Part shown: piece after piece, positions 8,374 to 16,521 of the stretch
Numbering within the stretch: position 1 is the first letter of the stretch
How the letters are laid out: every line of letters begins with the position of its first letter
Assembly (NCBI GenBank): GCA_965603365.1
Contig: CBFDCR010000012.1
Location: 23,731-87,730 of the forward strand
Length of the DNA: 64,000 nt
Reading direction: 5' to 3'
DNA from: JAHELQ01 sp965603365
Lineage (GTDB): Bacteria; Acidobacteriota; Aminicenantia; UBA2199
Notes under the pieces: model-generated
Seen by the model: only the letters and a program-made list of their open reading frames with translations
Databases searched by the model: none
What the model was told of the DNA's origin: nothing
Program-made: the position numbers and the translations under genes

Positions 8374-9146
8374 TCCGGCAATTAAATAAAAATATCCGCC
8401 TGTTAAAGTCCGGGGAACTGTCTGAAGAAGAGTTTGTAAAGTTTTTAAAAAAGTTACCCTATGAAAATTTAGGAAACATCAAACTGGACTTTCACCGGCC
8501 CTTCAGAAGAGGGCTGCCGGAAGTCATCTACGGCCGGGAAAAAAGTCCGGAACAATTACAAAAAATCATTCATAAGTACAAAGAACTGGCTGAAGATATT
8601 CTGATTACGAAAGTCAACCCGGATCATGTCAAATTACTGCAATCCTCCTTCGGGGATTTAATCTTCCACGAAAAAGCCGGAATTATCACCTTTAATAAAG
8701 CACCGAAAGTCAAATTTGACAGTTCCGTTCTGGTCTTGTCTGCCGGGGCTTCGGATGAGGCTGTGGCCGAAGAAGCCTATATCTCCGCCCTATACCTGGG
8801 CAACCGGGTGGAAAAGGAGTATGATGTGGGAGTGGCCTGCCTGTCCAGGGTATTGGATCTGAAAGAGAAATTTAATGAGCAGGGTGTCATTATTGTGGTG
8901 GCTGGCATGGAGGGGGCACTGCCTTCGGTGGTGGCGGGTCTTACCGCTACACCGGTCATCGGGGTACCCACCTCTGTCGGCTATGGGGCAAACTTCAACG
9001 GAGTGGCCGCGCTGCTGTCCATGCTGAATGCCTGTGCCGGAGGGGTGAGTGTGGTCAATATCGACAACGGCTTCGGCGCCGCCTATCAGGCCACCCTGAT
9101 CAGCCAGAAGATCTGCCGGGCATCAAATTCCTGTACTTTTCCTTGA
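8370..9146 (+). CDS. larB: LarB-like pyridinium carboxylase/AIR-carboxylase-fold protein
   Basis: 258 residues. The N-terminal part has LDFHRPFRRGLPEVIYG, and the C-terminal half has the PurE-like motifs VVAGMEGALPSVVAGL, GVPTSVGYG and NGFGAAY, the LarB signature. LarB carboxylates the pyridine ring of nicotinic acid adenine dinucleotide, the first step in the nickel-pincer cofactor of lactate racemase. LarC, LarE and LarA are not in the window, so the role here is open. It is coupled to DUF362 by ATGA overlap. Its 3' end overlaps the convergent coaD gene by 47 bp. Confidence 0.85.
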   Translation: MIRQLNKNIRLLKSGELSEEEFVKFLKKLPYENLGNIKLDFHRPFRRGLPEVIYGREKSPEQLQKIIHKYKELAEDILITKVNPDHVKLLQSSFGDLIFHEKAGIITFNKAPKVKFDSSVLVLSAGASDEAVAEEAYISALYLGNRVEKEYDVGVACLSRVLDLKEKFNEQGVIIVVAGMEGALPSVVAGLTATPVIGVPTSVGYGANFNGVAALLSMLNACAGGVSVVNIDNGFGAAYQATLISQKICRASNSCTFP

Positions 9147-9609
9147 GTTTTTGGTCCACCACGTCGGGTACCATTTTTTTGATCTCACCGCCCAACTGGT
9201 ATATTTCTTTGACCAGGCGGGAACTCAAGAACGAGTAACATATCGACGGCACCAAAAATATGGTTTCGATTTCAGGCTCTAACTTGCGGTTCATCAAGGC
9301 CATTTGAAATTCCACTTCAAAATCCGATATAGCCCTCAAACCCCTGACCACCGTGGTGATATTTTTCTTCTTCACATAATCCACCAGCAGCCCTTCGAAA
9401 CAATCCACTTCGATCCTGGGGTTATCGGCAAAGGTATTTTCTAAAATTTCGAGCCGTTCCTCCAAACTGAACAGATAAGTCTTGGCGGGATTCTTTAAAA
9501 CCGCCACCATTATCCTGTCAAAGATCTTGAGTCCCCGCTCGATGATATCGACGTGGCCGTTGGTCAGGGGATCGTAAGACCCCGGATACACTGCATTTTT
9601 ACCTGTCAT
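9100..9609 (-). CDS. coaD: Phosphopantetheine adenylyltransferase
   Basis: 169 residues, close to the normal 160. It has the nucleotidyltransferase motif YPGSYDPLTNGHVDII, the adenine-site segment VVRGLRAISDFEVEFQMALMNRKL and SSRLVKEI near the end, all diagnostic of CoaD. It makes dephospho-CoA from 4'-phosphopantetheine and ATP in the cytosol. It starts with ATG overlapping the end of the upstream P-loop kinase by 4 bp. The C-terminal codons run antisense to larB for 47 bp. Confidence 0.95.
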   Translation of the reverse strand: MTGKNAVYPGSYDPLTNGHVDIIERGLKIFDRIMVAVLKNPAKTYLFSLEERLEILENTFADNPRIEVDCFEGLLVDYVKKKNITTVVRGLRAISDFEVEFQMALMNRKLEPEIETIFLVPSICYSFLSSRLVKEIYQLGGEIKKMVPDVVDQKLKEKYRNLMPGRSSG

Positions 9610-10169
9610 TTTGTTCCTCTGAGTTTGTTTAAAATATTATCGATATTTCTGTAAAGTCCTTCTATAGTTCCGTCATTGATAATATGATAATCGGCGATGG
9701 CAATCGGGCCGGCCTTTTCGATATTCTTTATTTCAAAAAAATCACGTTCATCGACCTGCTGCGGTGTGAGGGGCCTTACCTTTCGGGTTCCAAGCCTCCG
9801 GTATCTAATCTCCTTCGACGCATGTAACGCCAGGATAAAAAAAAGTTCGTGGTATTTTTCTTTTAAGTATAAAAATTCGGAAAAGCTGTACAGGCCGTCG
9901 ATTACGACATTCAAACCGGCCTCCAACTGCGAATCGATGTCGTGTACGGCCCTCCTGGCAATGACATCTATGCCAGATTCTTCGCGTAAGTTTTCCCTCA
10001 CGACTCTCTCATTGGCACTATTAATCTCCAAATTTCTTCTCTCGATCTCTGCCAGTACATAGCCGCCAAAATAGACAGACTTGAATCCCTTCACTTCTTC
10101 GATGTATTTAGTCGCCACCGTTTTTCCGGTTCCGCACATCCCCACTGTTGCCAGAACACATTCACTCAT
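9606..10169 (-). CDS. P-loop nucleotide kinase of UPF0200/dephospho-CoA-kinase type
   Basis: 187 residues with an N-terminal Walker A motif GMCGTGKT, then YFGGYVLAEIERR, LREESGIDVIARRAV and VVIDGLYSFSEFLYLKEKY. This order matches the UPF0200/AAA_18 group of small kinases better than canonical CoaE. Its gene overlaps coaD by 4 bp. Because CoaD makes dephospho-CoA, a kinase for the last CoA step is one possibility; a nucleotide kinase working with the dCMP deaminase just upstream (12 bp gap) is the other. The fold is clear and the substrate is not. Confidence 0.7.
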   Translation of the reverse strand: MSECVLATVGMCGTGKTVATKYIEEVKGFKSVYFGGYVLAEIERRNLEINSANERVVRENLREESGIDVIARRAVHDIDSQLEAGLNVVIDGLYSFSEFLYLKEKYHELFFILALHASKEIRYRRLGTRKVRPLTPQQVDERDFFEIKNIEKAGPIAIADYHIINDGTIEGLYRNIDNILNKLRGTK

Positions 10170-10181
10170 AAAATGGTTCTC

Positions 10182-10697
10182 CTACTGTCCATATTTGATC
10201 TTATCTTCGATAATATCATGGCTCTGCCACTCTTTGACCCAGTCGTCCACCAGAAAGGGCATAAGTTTTTTACCTTTATCCTCAACCGAGGCAACGACCC
10301 GTTTTAAGCCGGCGTTGATGATCATCTTCTTGCAGATGAAGCAGGGAAAGGCATTGATGATCTTGCCCGTCTCCCGGTTCTCGCCGTAGATGAACATGTC
10401 GCCCCCCAGTAAGCTGACCCCGGCCCGGGCCGCATTGATGATGGCATTCTGCTCTGCGTGTACCGAACGGCACAATTCATACTGGGTGCCGGAGGGAATC
10501 TTTAATCTCTGCCGCAGGCAGAAGTCGTGTTCGATGGAACTGCGGGTATGACGTGGCGCACCCACGTAACCGGCGGCAATAATCTGGTCCTCCTTGACGA
10601 TGATGGCCCCTACCAGGACCTTCAGGCAGGTAGACCTCTGGGACACCACTCTGGCAATATTCAGATAGTATTCGTCTTTCGGGGGTCGCGGTATCAC
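10182..10697 (-). CDS. dCMP deaminase family protein
   Basis: 171 residues from a GTG start at 10697. It carries the zinc deaminase signature HAEQNAII (His ligand and catalytic Glu) and PCFICKK (the two Cys ligands). The domain begins right after the proposed start with the DEYYLNIA segment typical of dCMP deaminases. The frame is open upstream to 10898, but the extra codons run antisense through the neighbouring gene and its promoter. The GTG lies 5 bases after a -10 box, which supports a leaderless start. It would make dUMP from dCMP for thymidylate synthesis. It heads the operon with the P-loop kinase and coaD. Confidence 0.85.
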   Translation of the reverse strand: MIPRPPKDEYYLNIARVVSQRSTCLKVLVGAIIVKEDQIIAAGYVGAPRHTRSSIEHDFCLRQRLKIPSGTQYELCRSVHAEQNAIINAARAGVSLLGGDMFIYGENRETGKIINAFPCFICKKMIINAGLKRVVASVEDKGKKLMPFLVDDWVKEWQSHDIIEDKIKYGQ

Positions 10698-10702
10698 TTC
10701 AC

Positions 10703-10731
10703 ATTGTATCAAGTTATCCCCAAAATGTCTA
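10703..10731 (-). promoter_or_regulatory. Leaderless promoter of the deaminase-kinase-coaD operon
   Basis: Minus strand: TAGACA (10726-10731), 17 bp, TACAAT (10703-10708), then 5 bases to GTG. Each box matches 5 of 6 consensus bases. Confidence 0.6.
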
Positions 10732-10742
10732 ATAAATTCGAT

Positions 10743-10771
10743 TTGAATTTTTAGAAAAATCATCATATAAT
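10743..10771 (+). promoter_or_regulatory. Leaderless promoter of the small protein at 10778
   Basis: TTGAAT (10743-10748), 17 bp, TATAAT (10766-10771), then 6 bases to ATG. No ribosome site could fit. Confidence 0.65.
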
Positions 10772-10777
10772 TGGGAT

Positions 10778-11059
10778 ATGAATCCCGGAACTTTTTCGCA
10801 GTTGAGCGACACCTCGGTGGAGGCCGAAGCGGTACAGATCGAATTGCTGCGAACATTAACGCCGGGTCAGCGGGCTGCCAAAGCCCTCTCCCTGTCACAG
10901 CAGGTGATTAACCTTTCCAAACGGGCCATCCGCCGCCGCCATCCCCACTTGCGTGAGTTTGAACTCAAGATCCTCTACCTCCACCACTTCTACGGCCCCG
11001 ACATCGCCGAAAAGGTGCGAACCCATCTGGAGAACAAACACCCCAATGATAACCAATGA
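10778..11059 (+). CDS. Small uncharacterised helical protein
   Basis: 93 residues without signal peptide or membrane segment. It has EAVQIELLRTLTPGQR, a run ALSLSQQVINLSKRAIRRRHP and ELKILYLHHFYG. This resembles short proteins seen in many genomes of unknown role, whose core reads (Q/R)R..KAL.LS......R..IR.RHP. The start is supported by a textbook promoter 6 bases upstream. It is divergent from the dCMP deaminase. I do not know its function. Confidence 0.65.
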   Translation: MNPGTFSQLSDTSVEAEAVQIELLRTLTPGQRAAKALSLSQQVINLSKRAIRRRHPHLREFELKILYLHHFYGPDIAEKVRTHLENKHPNDNQ

Positions 11060-11311
11060 AATCCAGACCGCATTAACCCCGCTGATTTCCGCTGCTCTTC
11101 ATTTTTAATTAAGTTGCCTAAGTCCAACTTACCCGGCATTTCAGCCTCCTTCATCGCTGTTTCAGGAATTCTTATGGGTATTTATTTTCATAATAATATA
11201 AAAAAGTCAAAGTTAAAGAGATTATTTTATATAATTTTCAAAGTACAAGGTAAACCCAGGAAGGCCGGTTTCCCCAACTCCCCTGAAAATATCTCCGGAA
11301 TGATTTTTTGC

Positions 11312-11340
11312 TTGACATTTTTGGATGGAATGGGTATAAA
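11312..11340 (+). promoter_or_regulatory. Promoter of the two lanthipeptide-like precursors
   Basis: TTGACA (11312-11317), 17 bp, TATAAA (11335-11340). The leader is about 65 bases and ends in an AAAGGAGATATCC ribosome site. The rest of 11060-11311 holds no gene I can support. Confidence 0.65.
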
Positions 11341-11411
11341 TGTGGTGGTGAAATCGATTCGAGCTGAAGATACATTGTTGGCAGATATTAAATAAAAAAA
11401 GGAGATATCCC

Positions 11412-11573
11412 ATGACAACCAGGAAATTTGACAAAAAATTGGTTCTGAACAAGAGAACCGTGTCCCACCTGGACAACAAAGAGATGAAAAACTTACATGG
11501 TGGGGCGAAAGTTACCCAAAGAGAAACACTATGCCCCCCCACCTGCCTTACCTGTAATTGGGAGTGTCTTTAA
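11412..11573 (+). CDS. Class I lanthipeptide-like precursor 1
   Basis: 53 residues. The leader has the conserved block KKLVLNKRTVSHL, then DNKEMKNLHGG, ending in a double-glycine cleavage site at residues 30-31. The 22-residue core has four cysteines (C41, C45, C48, C52) and Thr residues that could be dehydrated to form lanthionine rings. The leader matches the LNKKT(I/V)..L...EM..V.GG class of RiPP precursors. AAAGGAG lies 7 bases before ATG. No LanB, LanC, peptidase or exporter is near, so the maturation enzymes must be elsewhere. It is followed 29 bp later by a related precursor. Confidence 0.85.
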   Translation: MTTRKFDKKLVLNKRTVSHLDNKEMKNLHGGAKVTQRETLCPPTCLTCNWECL

Positions 11574-11602
11574 AGCCGGTGAGTCTTTACAAGAAGGTAA
11601 TC

Positions 11603-11755
11603 GTGAAGGCCAAAAAACTTAACAAAAAGCTGGTTTTGAACAAAAAGACCATGTCCAATCTGGACACAGAGGAGATGAACCGCATCCACGGCGGAAAATT
11701 CACCTTTGATTTCCCCACCTGTTACTACAGTTGCCATACCTGTTTCTGCCCGTAA
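11603..11755 (+). CDS. Class I lanthipeptide-like precursor 2
   Basis: 50 residues from a GTG start at 11603, which has a GAAGG site 5 bases upstream; upstream in-frame codons read into the previous gene and do not look like leader. The leader has KKLVLNKKTMSNLDTEEM and ends in GG. The 19-residue core has PTC, SC, TC and FC, four cysteines spaced much like the core of precursor 1 (PTCxxxCxTC against PTCLTC...C), with Thr and Ser as partners. The two genes may give a two-component product or variants of one. Confidence 0.82.
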   Translation: MKAKKLNKKLVLNKKTMSNLDTEEMNRIHGGKFTFDFPTCYYSCHTCFCP

Positions 11756-11771
11756 TAATTTCCTCTATTTT

Positions 11772-11815
11772 GAGATTTAGCGTTAGTGGTAGTGGTATAA
11801 ATCTCGACTTTTTTT
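11772..11815 (+). terminator. Terminator after the lanthipeptide precursors
   Basis: GAGATTT (11772-11778) pairs with AAATCTC (11799-11805) over a 20-base loop, followed by GAC and seven T (11809-11815). The stem is short and AT-rich, so termination may be partial. Confidence 0.5.
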
Positions 11816-11817
11816 GT

Positions 11818-13698
11818 TTAGCCTTTAAGCAGATTTAGCAGGCCGGTGGTGAGGAAGGGGAGGTAGGTGATGAGCAGCACCGATGCCAGTTGGATGAAGA
11901 AGAAGGGCAGTACATCCTTGTAGATCTTAGCCATGGGTTCATTGAAACGGTAGGAAGCCAGGAACAGATTGAGCCCCACCGGTGGGGTCAGGTAGCCCAG
12001 TTCCATGTTGGCCAGGAAGATGATGCCCAGGTGTACCGGGTGGATGCCGAAGATGTTGGCCAGCGGGATGATGAGGGGCACCACCACCATGATGGCGGAA
12101 AAGATGTCCATGAAACAGCCGGTAATCAGCAAGGCCACATTGAGGAAGAGCAGGAATACGTATTTTGAGCTGATGGTGGCCTTGACCCAGGCGGTGAGCT
12201 GCATGGGCACCTGGGCATCCACGATGAAGTAAGAGAGTCCCTTGGCTAAGGCCAGGATGGACAGCACCCCGCCAATAATGGGCAGGCATTTTAACAGTAC
12301 CCCGGATAGGTCTCTGAGTTTCAGATCCCGGTGCACGATAAACTCGATGACAAAGGAATAGACGACAGCCAGGGCCGCACTCTCCACTATGGTGGTGAGT
12401 CCGCCAAAATAACTCACCAGGATCACCACCGGCAGTAAAATTTCCCAGATGGATTCCCGAACCGCGCTTAGAGCCTCTTTCAGATTGAAAGGTTCACGTT
12501 CTACCTTGTTTCTGCTGGCGTAAATAATACCGAAGATGATCAGGGCCAGGACCATCACAAAACCCGGTATAATGCCGCCGACGAACATGTCTTTGATACT
12601 CACCCCCGCGGCTACCCCGTAGATGATAATGGGCAGACTGGGGGGGAACAGCAGCCCGATGCTGCCGGAAGCCGTTAATAGGCCGATACCGAAGCGGCGC
12701 CTGTATTTACCCTGGATCAATACATAGGAGAGAAGACCTCCCAACGCCAGGATGGTCACCCCTGAGGCGCCGGTAAAGGTGGTAAAAAACGTACAGACCA
12801 GGATGGCCATGATGGCTAAGCCGCCGGGAAACCAGGAAAAAAACGATTTAAACAGCCGGACCAGCCGTTCGCCGGCCTTACTTTCCGACAGGATGAAGCC
12901 GGCCACCGTAAACAGGGGAATGGCGGGGATCGAGTGGCTGATGAGCATGGCATAGGCTTCGTTGGGGATGACCTCCAGGGGTTGCCCCATTCTGGCAAAG
13001 AGCATGTAGGCAACACCCCCCAGCACCACGAAGATCGGTGTGCCGAATATGGCCGAGACGATCAATATGATGATTATGGGCACGGCGATCGCCCCGTTGA
13101 CGGCGTGAAAAGCCTCCACCAATGGAAAGGTAAATGCCGGTACTGTATCGGTGAGCGCGCTCAGGATATTGACAATGGGTTCGAGGGCCAGCAGGGTGCC
13201 CAGCAGGAGGCCCAGGCTGGCAAAGAGTTTGTTCATGCCTTTTTTTTCCAGTCTGGTGACGAAGCGAATCGCCATCACCCCGTAACCAAAGACCATGACC
13301 GTGGCGATGAGCTGGATGGAGATCTTGCCGATTTTATTGGCCGGATCGAAACCGTTGAGAACCAGGGAGAGGGAACTCCAGGCCAAGGCGGTGGTAATCA
13401 TGGCCGACAGCAGCGCCAGCCCGGTTTTGATCCAGGTCTTTAAGGGTTCCGGTGTTTTCAATTCTAAGGATAACGAGAGGTGTTTGCCCTCCCGGGAGGT
13501 AATCATGCCGCCGATAAAGGTGATGACTAAGACCAGGTGGTGGGTATACTCGGTAGAACCGGCCACACCGGTGTGGAAAAATTTACGGGCAATGACTTCC
13601 ATGAAGGGAAACATGGCGATCAGGAAGATGAATATATAAGCCAGCAGGTTCTCTAACTTCTGTAAATAGAGAAAAATATTTTTAATTTTTATTTTCAT
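11818..13698 (-). CDS. TRAP transporter fused permease (DctQ-DctM)
   Basis: 626 residues. About the first 160 form the four-helix small subunit DctQ (ARKFFHTGVAGSTEY...HHLVL), and the rest is the large DctM permease with GGLAIMAILVCTFFTTFTGASG, LLFPPSLPIIIYG and MELGYLTPPVGLNLF, motifs of the DctM family. It uses a Na+ or H+ gradient to import a substrate, usually an organic acid, delivered by the periplasmic binding protein. Its start overlaps the dctP gene by 17 bp and there is no clear ribosome site, pointing to coupled translation. Confidence 0.9.
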   Translation of the reverse strand: MKIKIKNIFLYLQKLENLLAYIFIFLIAMFPFMEVIARKFFHTGVAGSTEYTHHLVLVITFIGGMITSREGKHLSLSLELKTPEPLKTWIKTGLALLSAMITTALAWSSLSLVLNGFDPANKIGKISIQLIATVMVFGYGVMAIRFVTRLEKKGMNKLFASLGLLLGTLLALEPIVNILSALTDTVPAFTFPLVEAFHAVNGAIAVPIIIILIVSAIFGTPIFVVLGGVAYMLFARMGQPLEVIPNEAYAMLISHSIPAIPLFTVAGFILSESKAGERLVRLFKSFFSWFPGGLAIMAILVCTFFTTFTGASGVTILALGGLLSYVLIQGKYRRRFGIGLLTASGSIGLLFPPSLPIIIYGVAAGVSIKDMFVGGIIPGFVMVLALIIFGIIYASRNKVEREPFNLKEALSAVRESIWEILLPVVILVSYFGGLTTIVESAALAVVYSFVIEFIVHRDLKLRDLSGVLLKCLPIIGGVLSILALAKGLSYFIVDAQVPMQLTAWVKATISSKYVFLLFLNVALLITGCFMDIFSAIMVVVPLIIPLANIFGIHPVHLGIIFLANMELGYLTPPVGLNLFLASYRFNEPMAKIYKDVLPFFFIQLASVLLITYLPFLTTGLLNLLKG

Positions 13699-14692
13699 GC
13701 AGCTTTCGGTATTCTTCCAGATAACCGTTTACCTTCTCATAGATCTCTTTAGAAAAGGCTTTACCCACCAGTACGTCCATTCCTTTGAACGACTCGGACC
13801 TCCAGGCGGAAACTGCGTCTTCCGTGACTTCGTGAATTTTTAGACCGTTTTCGATCATGGTGTCGATGGCCTCTTTCTCCAGTTGACCGATTTCCCCGGA
13901 TAATTTTTTTTGAAGTCTCCGGGTAACCGCCAGCATTTCCTCTCTATACTTTTCGGGGATGCGCTGCCAGACCCGCTGGGAGAGCACGATGCCGCCCACT
14001 AAGGGGGCGATTTTAAGAGAACTCATATGGGGGGCCAGGCTGAAATATTGACCCGAGGCGGCTATCAGGGGCGGGAGGTAAAAGGCATTGACCATGCCGC
14101 TCTGCAAGGCCATCATCAGATCCTTTAAATTCTGAGGTACCACCTGGTAGCCCGATTTCTTCCAGGCCTGCTCCATCCGGGGTTCACCGGTGGTGAAGGA
14201 TATCTTGTACTTCCGCATATCTTTGGGGTATAATACCGGTTTCTCGGTGAAGAAGTTGATCCAGCCGGATTTGGTCCAGATAATCAGCTTAAATCCCTTG
14301 CCCTCGATTTCCTTCTCAAATTGAGGTATCAATCGCTCTAACACATAGTCGAGCTCCGCTTCGGAGTTGAACAACAGGGGAATATTCAATACGTACATTT
14401 CCTGGTATAATTTGATGAGGCCCCAATTGGTCAGGGCAGCGCCTCCCAGGATACCCATCCTCATTTTGCGGATGGTATCTTCTTCGTTTCCGGCAATACC
14501 GCCGGGATATATCTTGATTTTGACTGTGCCGTTGGTGATCCGGGCCCACTCTCTGCCCAGCTCTTCCATGGCCTTGTCCCAGGGCGACCGGTCAGGGGCA
14601 ATGCTGCCGAGTTTGATGGTCAAGCCCAGGGCAGATAGGCTGAAAAGCATTATAATCAACAGGAAAAAAAAAATGGTTTTGTTTATTTTCAT
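13682..14692 (-). CDS. TRAP transporter substrate-binding protein DctP
   Basis: 336 residues with an N-terminal signal peptide (KINKTIFFFLLIIMLFSLSA) and no lipobox. The mature part starts TIKLGSIAPDRSPWDKAMEEL and keeps the DctP pattern, including the central Arg region EPRMEQAWKKSGYQVVP that normally clamps the substrate carboxylate. It is exported and hands substrate to the DctQM permease. Its ATG overlaps the tatT stop (ATGA), with GAGGAAGG just upstream. Confidence 0.88.
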   Translation of the reverse strand: MKINKTIFFFLLIIMLFSLSALGLTIKLGSIAPDRSPWDKAMEELGREWARITNGTVKIKIYPGGIAGNEEDTIRKMRMGILGGAALTNWGLIKLYQEMYVLNIPLLFNSEAELDYVLERLIPQFEKEIEGKGFKLIIWTKSGWINFFTEKPVLYPKDMRKYKISFTTGEPRMEQAWKKSGYQVVPQNLKDLMMALQSGMVNAFYLPPLIAASGQYFSLAPHMSSLKIAPLVGGIVLSQRVWQRIPEKYREEMLAVTRRLQKKLSGEIGQLEKEAIDTMIENGLKIHEVTEDAVSAWRSESFKGMDVLVGKAFSKEIYEKVNGYLEEYRKLHENKN

Positions 14693-15672
14693 TTAAAACC
14701 TTCCTCCTCATGGCAATTTGTATCGTCGTCCGATTGATCGGCATCGTACTCTATAAAGTAATCCCCCACATGCTTCAGCAAGAAGCAGGCCTTGCGGCGG
14801 TTGATGGTGTGGAGCAGCCGGTTTTCCGGATCAGTGTCCGGATCGATTTTTAAAACCTTTTCCAGCAGTTGTTTAAATTGAGCCAGATCCTGCTCCTTGA
14901 CACACACGGTGGTGGCCAGGGAGAGATATGCGGAAGTCGATTTTTCCCCCGAGGCATCTACGGCCGATTTGAAGTGCTGCCGGGCTTTGTTAAAATCTCC
15001 CCCCATGTATTCGGGCATGGACCCGTAGTATAACACATAGAAATCGTGGAGGGCCCCCTGGTTAAAGGCAGGATCGAGTTCCAGCACCTTATCCATCATG
15101 GCCCTGGCCCGGGGTACCGTAATGCCCAGTTTCATGTCGAAGGGATCGATGGCAAAAGCACCCAGCCAGCCGGCGGCCGCCCAATAGAGCAGGGACACAT
15201 CGTCTTTTTTCATATCTGCCAATGCTGCTTCATATTTCTTTTCATCCAGGGCCTTGCGGAAACCGGGGTGTTTGTGCTCCAGCCCATCCAGCAGGATGTC
15301 CCGGCCCCTCAAGTATAAATTCCTGGCCCGATTGTACATGAATTCCTGTTTTTTGTACTCTTCTTCGGAGAGCATGCTGGCGGGGGTCTGGATAAAGGCA
15401 TTGGCGTACATGACATATAGACTGCCGATTCTTAACTGTAGACCCTCGTGACCCGGCACTGAGACCATCAGGCTTTCGTACATCTTGATGGCAAAGGGCA
15501 GGGCATCGCCCACCAGTTCGGGGTCGTTATCGCCGGTAAAAACCGTACTCGATCCCGGTGCGGAAAGCATATCCGCCACCTTTTTAGTGGCCATTTTAGT
15601 GATGGAGCAGCCGCCGCTTAAGATGAGCAGCACCGGAATAACGATAAAAATAAGCATTCCTTTCCTTTTCAT
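14689..15672 (-). CDS. TatT-family TRAP-associated lipoprotein
   Basis: 327 residues. The lipobox LSGGC near residue 22 predicts a lipoprotein. The rest is helical and repeat-like, typical of the TatT component, a TPR-type trimer found in periplasmic lipid/hydrophobic-ligand TRAP systems. In such systems TatT pairs with the binding protein, so the substrate here may be hydrophobic, though this is inference. GGAGGAGG precedes ATG 15672. It is the first gene of the tatT-dctP-dctQM operon. The acidic tail (DADQSDDDTNCHEEE) is unusual. Confidence 0.85.
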   Translation of the reverse strand: MKRKGMLIFIVIPVLLILSGGCSITKMATKKVADMLSAPGSSTVFTGDNDPELVGDALPFAIKMYESLMVSVPGHEGLQLRIGSLYVMYANAFIQTPASMLSEEEYKKQEFMYNRARNLYLRGRDILLDGLEHKHPGFRKALDEKKYEAALADMKKDDVSLLYWAAAGWLGAFAIDPFDMKLGITVPRARAMMDKVLELDPAFNQGALHDFYVLYYGSMPEYMGGDFNKARQHFKSAVDASGEKSTSAYLSLATTVCVKEQDLAQFKQLLEKVLKIDPDTDPENRLLHTINRRKACFLLKHVGDYFIEYDADQSDDDTNCHEEEGFK

Positions 15673-15758
15673 CTTTTGCCTCCTCCTTGCCGTTGATATC
15701 CAATTAAATATTTTTTCATGCCTGTCTCTAAACTCTCTATTCTACAATAAATAAATAA

Positions 15759-15777
15759 TCGTTTGGAATCCAAACGA
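15759..15777. promoter_or_regulatory. Perfect 19-bp palindrome upstream of the TRAP operon
   Basis: TCGTTTGGA-A-TCCAAACGA: 9-base arms around one base. It lies between the predicted TRAP promoter and tatT, just downstream of the -10 box, a typical site for a repressor. No regulator gene is adjacent. Confidence 0.55.
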
Positions 15778-15792
15778 GTAAATTTAACTTAT

Positions 15793-15821
15793 ATTATACT
15801 ATATTTTACGAAAAACGCTAA
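15793..15821 (-). promoter_or_regulatory. Probable promoter of tatT-dctP-dctQM
   Basis: Minus strand: TTAGCG (15816-15821), 17 bp, TATAAT (15793-15798). The -10 is perfect and the -35 is weak, in keeping with a controlled promoter. Confidence 0.45.
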
Positions 15822-15894
15822 TCTTTGGTCCATTTATCTTGAAATTTTACATAAGTTTAAACAATTCGGGGCTGCTGCCGAAGAGAAGTTTTTG

Positions 15895-15923
15895 TTGACT
15901 TTTTTGTATTATTGTTCTATAAT
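15895..15923 (+). promoter_or_regulatory. Promoter of the broken lipoprotein gene
   Basis: TTGACT (15895-15900), 17 bp, TATAAT (15918-15923). The region up to about 40 bases downstream is nearly identical to the promoter of the beta-propeller gene at 29021-29049, including the shared ATTATTGTTCTAT and AGCACAATGA. Confidence 0.75.
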
Positions 15924-15993
15924 AATAGCACAATGAAACAAAAAGAGAGCAAGTCAATCAATTTTGACAACATAAAAGAGGGAGGTTATCACC

Positions 15994-16512
15994 ATGATCA
16001 AAAAAGGTCTTATATTCATACTTTTCTTGTTACTGGTCGTCTTTGTTTCCTGCCGGGACAAATCTCTGGCAAATGAAGCTAAGATTGGGGAGAATATCCG
16101 CAGTGCCGTTGAACTGTTTCAAGCCGCGCCGGCCCGGGCGGTAGAGGGGCAAGAGAATCCGGCGGGAAAGGGTTTTAAATTACTCCTGGAGGCCGTGACG
16201 CTGACCCTGCCGGATACGGATTTTCCCGATGAAGTGAAGGAGAAGATTCTGCTGGCCCGCCAGAAATTCCAGGCTGTTCCTGACATCTTTAAATAAAATG
16301 AGGAGCGGGACGCCGCGCTAAAATTGCTTTTCGAGGCCAGGCAGTTATTGAAACCCCAGAGGAACATGGCCACCGCGCCCTTCAAGATCGCCGAAAATGT
16401 AAAAAAACACCTCGACGCCGCCCTGGCCCACCTGGAGTCTGCCGTCCCCCACCAAACAGCCCTCTCTATCCTGGACGCCCTCCTCCTCATATTCCCCACC
16501 CCCACCGACTAA
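15994..16512 (+). pseudogene. Small lipoprotein gene interrupted by one in-frame stop
   Basis: It starts with a lipoprotein signal (FILFLLLVVFVSC) after a GGGAGG site. After 100 codons a TAA (16294-16296) ends the frame, yet the same frame continues without gap as NEERDAALKLLFEARQLLKP and on to a stop at 16510. Both halves are helical and alike in style (ARQKFQ, FEARQLL), so this looks like one gene of about 172 codons with a single nonsense change. A sequencing error is possible. The family is unknown to me. The promoter is strong and shared with another gene. Confidence 0.6.
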
Positions 16513-16521
16513 TTCACTCAT

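Noticed and set aside
10698..10898. Longer N-terminus of the dCMP deaminase
   Set aside because: The extra codons cross the divergent promoter and the opposite gene; the family domain begins at the GTG.
11114..11395. Open frame of 93 codons upstream of lanthipeptide precursor 1
   Set aside because: No ribosome site, odd composition, and it contains the predicted promoter of the precursors.
12934..13443. Plus-strand frame inside the TRAP permease
   Set aside because: Antisense shadow; Gln/His/Gly-rich composition.
15936..15993. Short frame beginning at the ATG in the promoter module at 15933
   Set aside because: It passes through the ribosome site into the lipoprotein gene in another frame; no family support.
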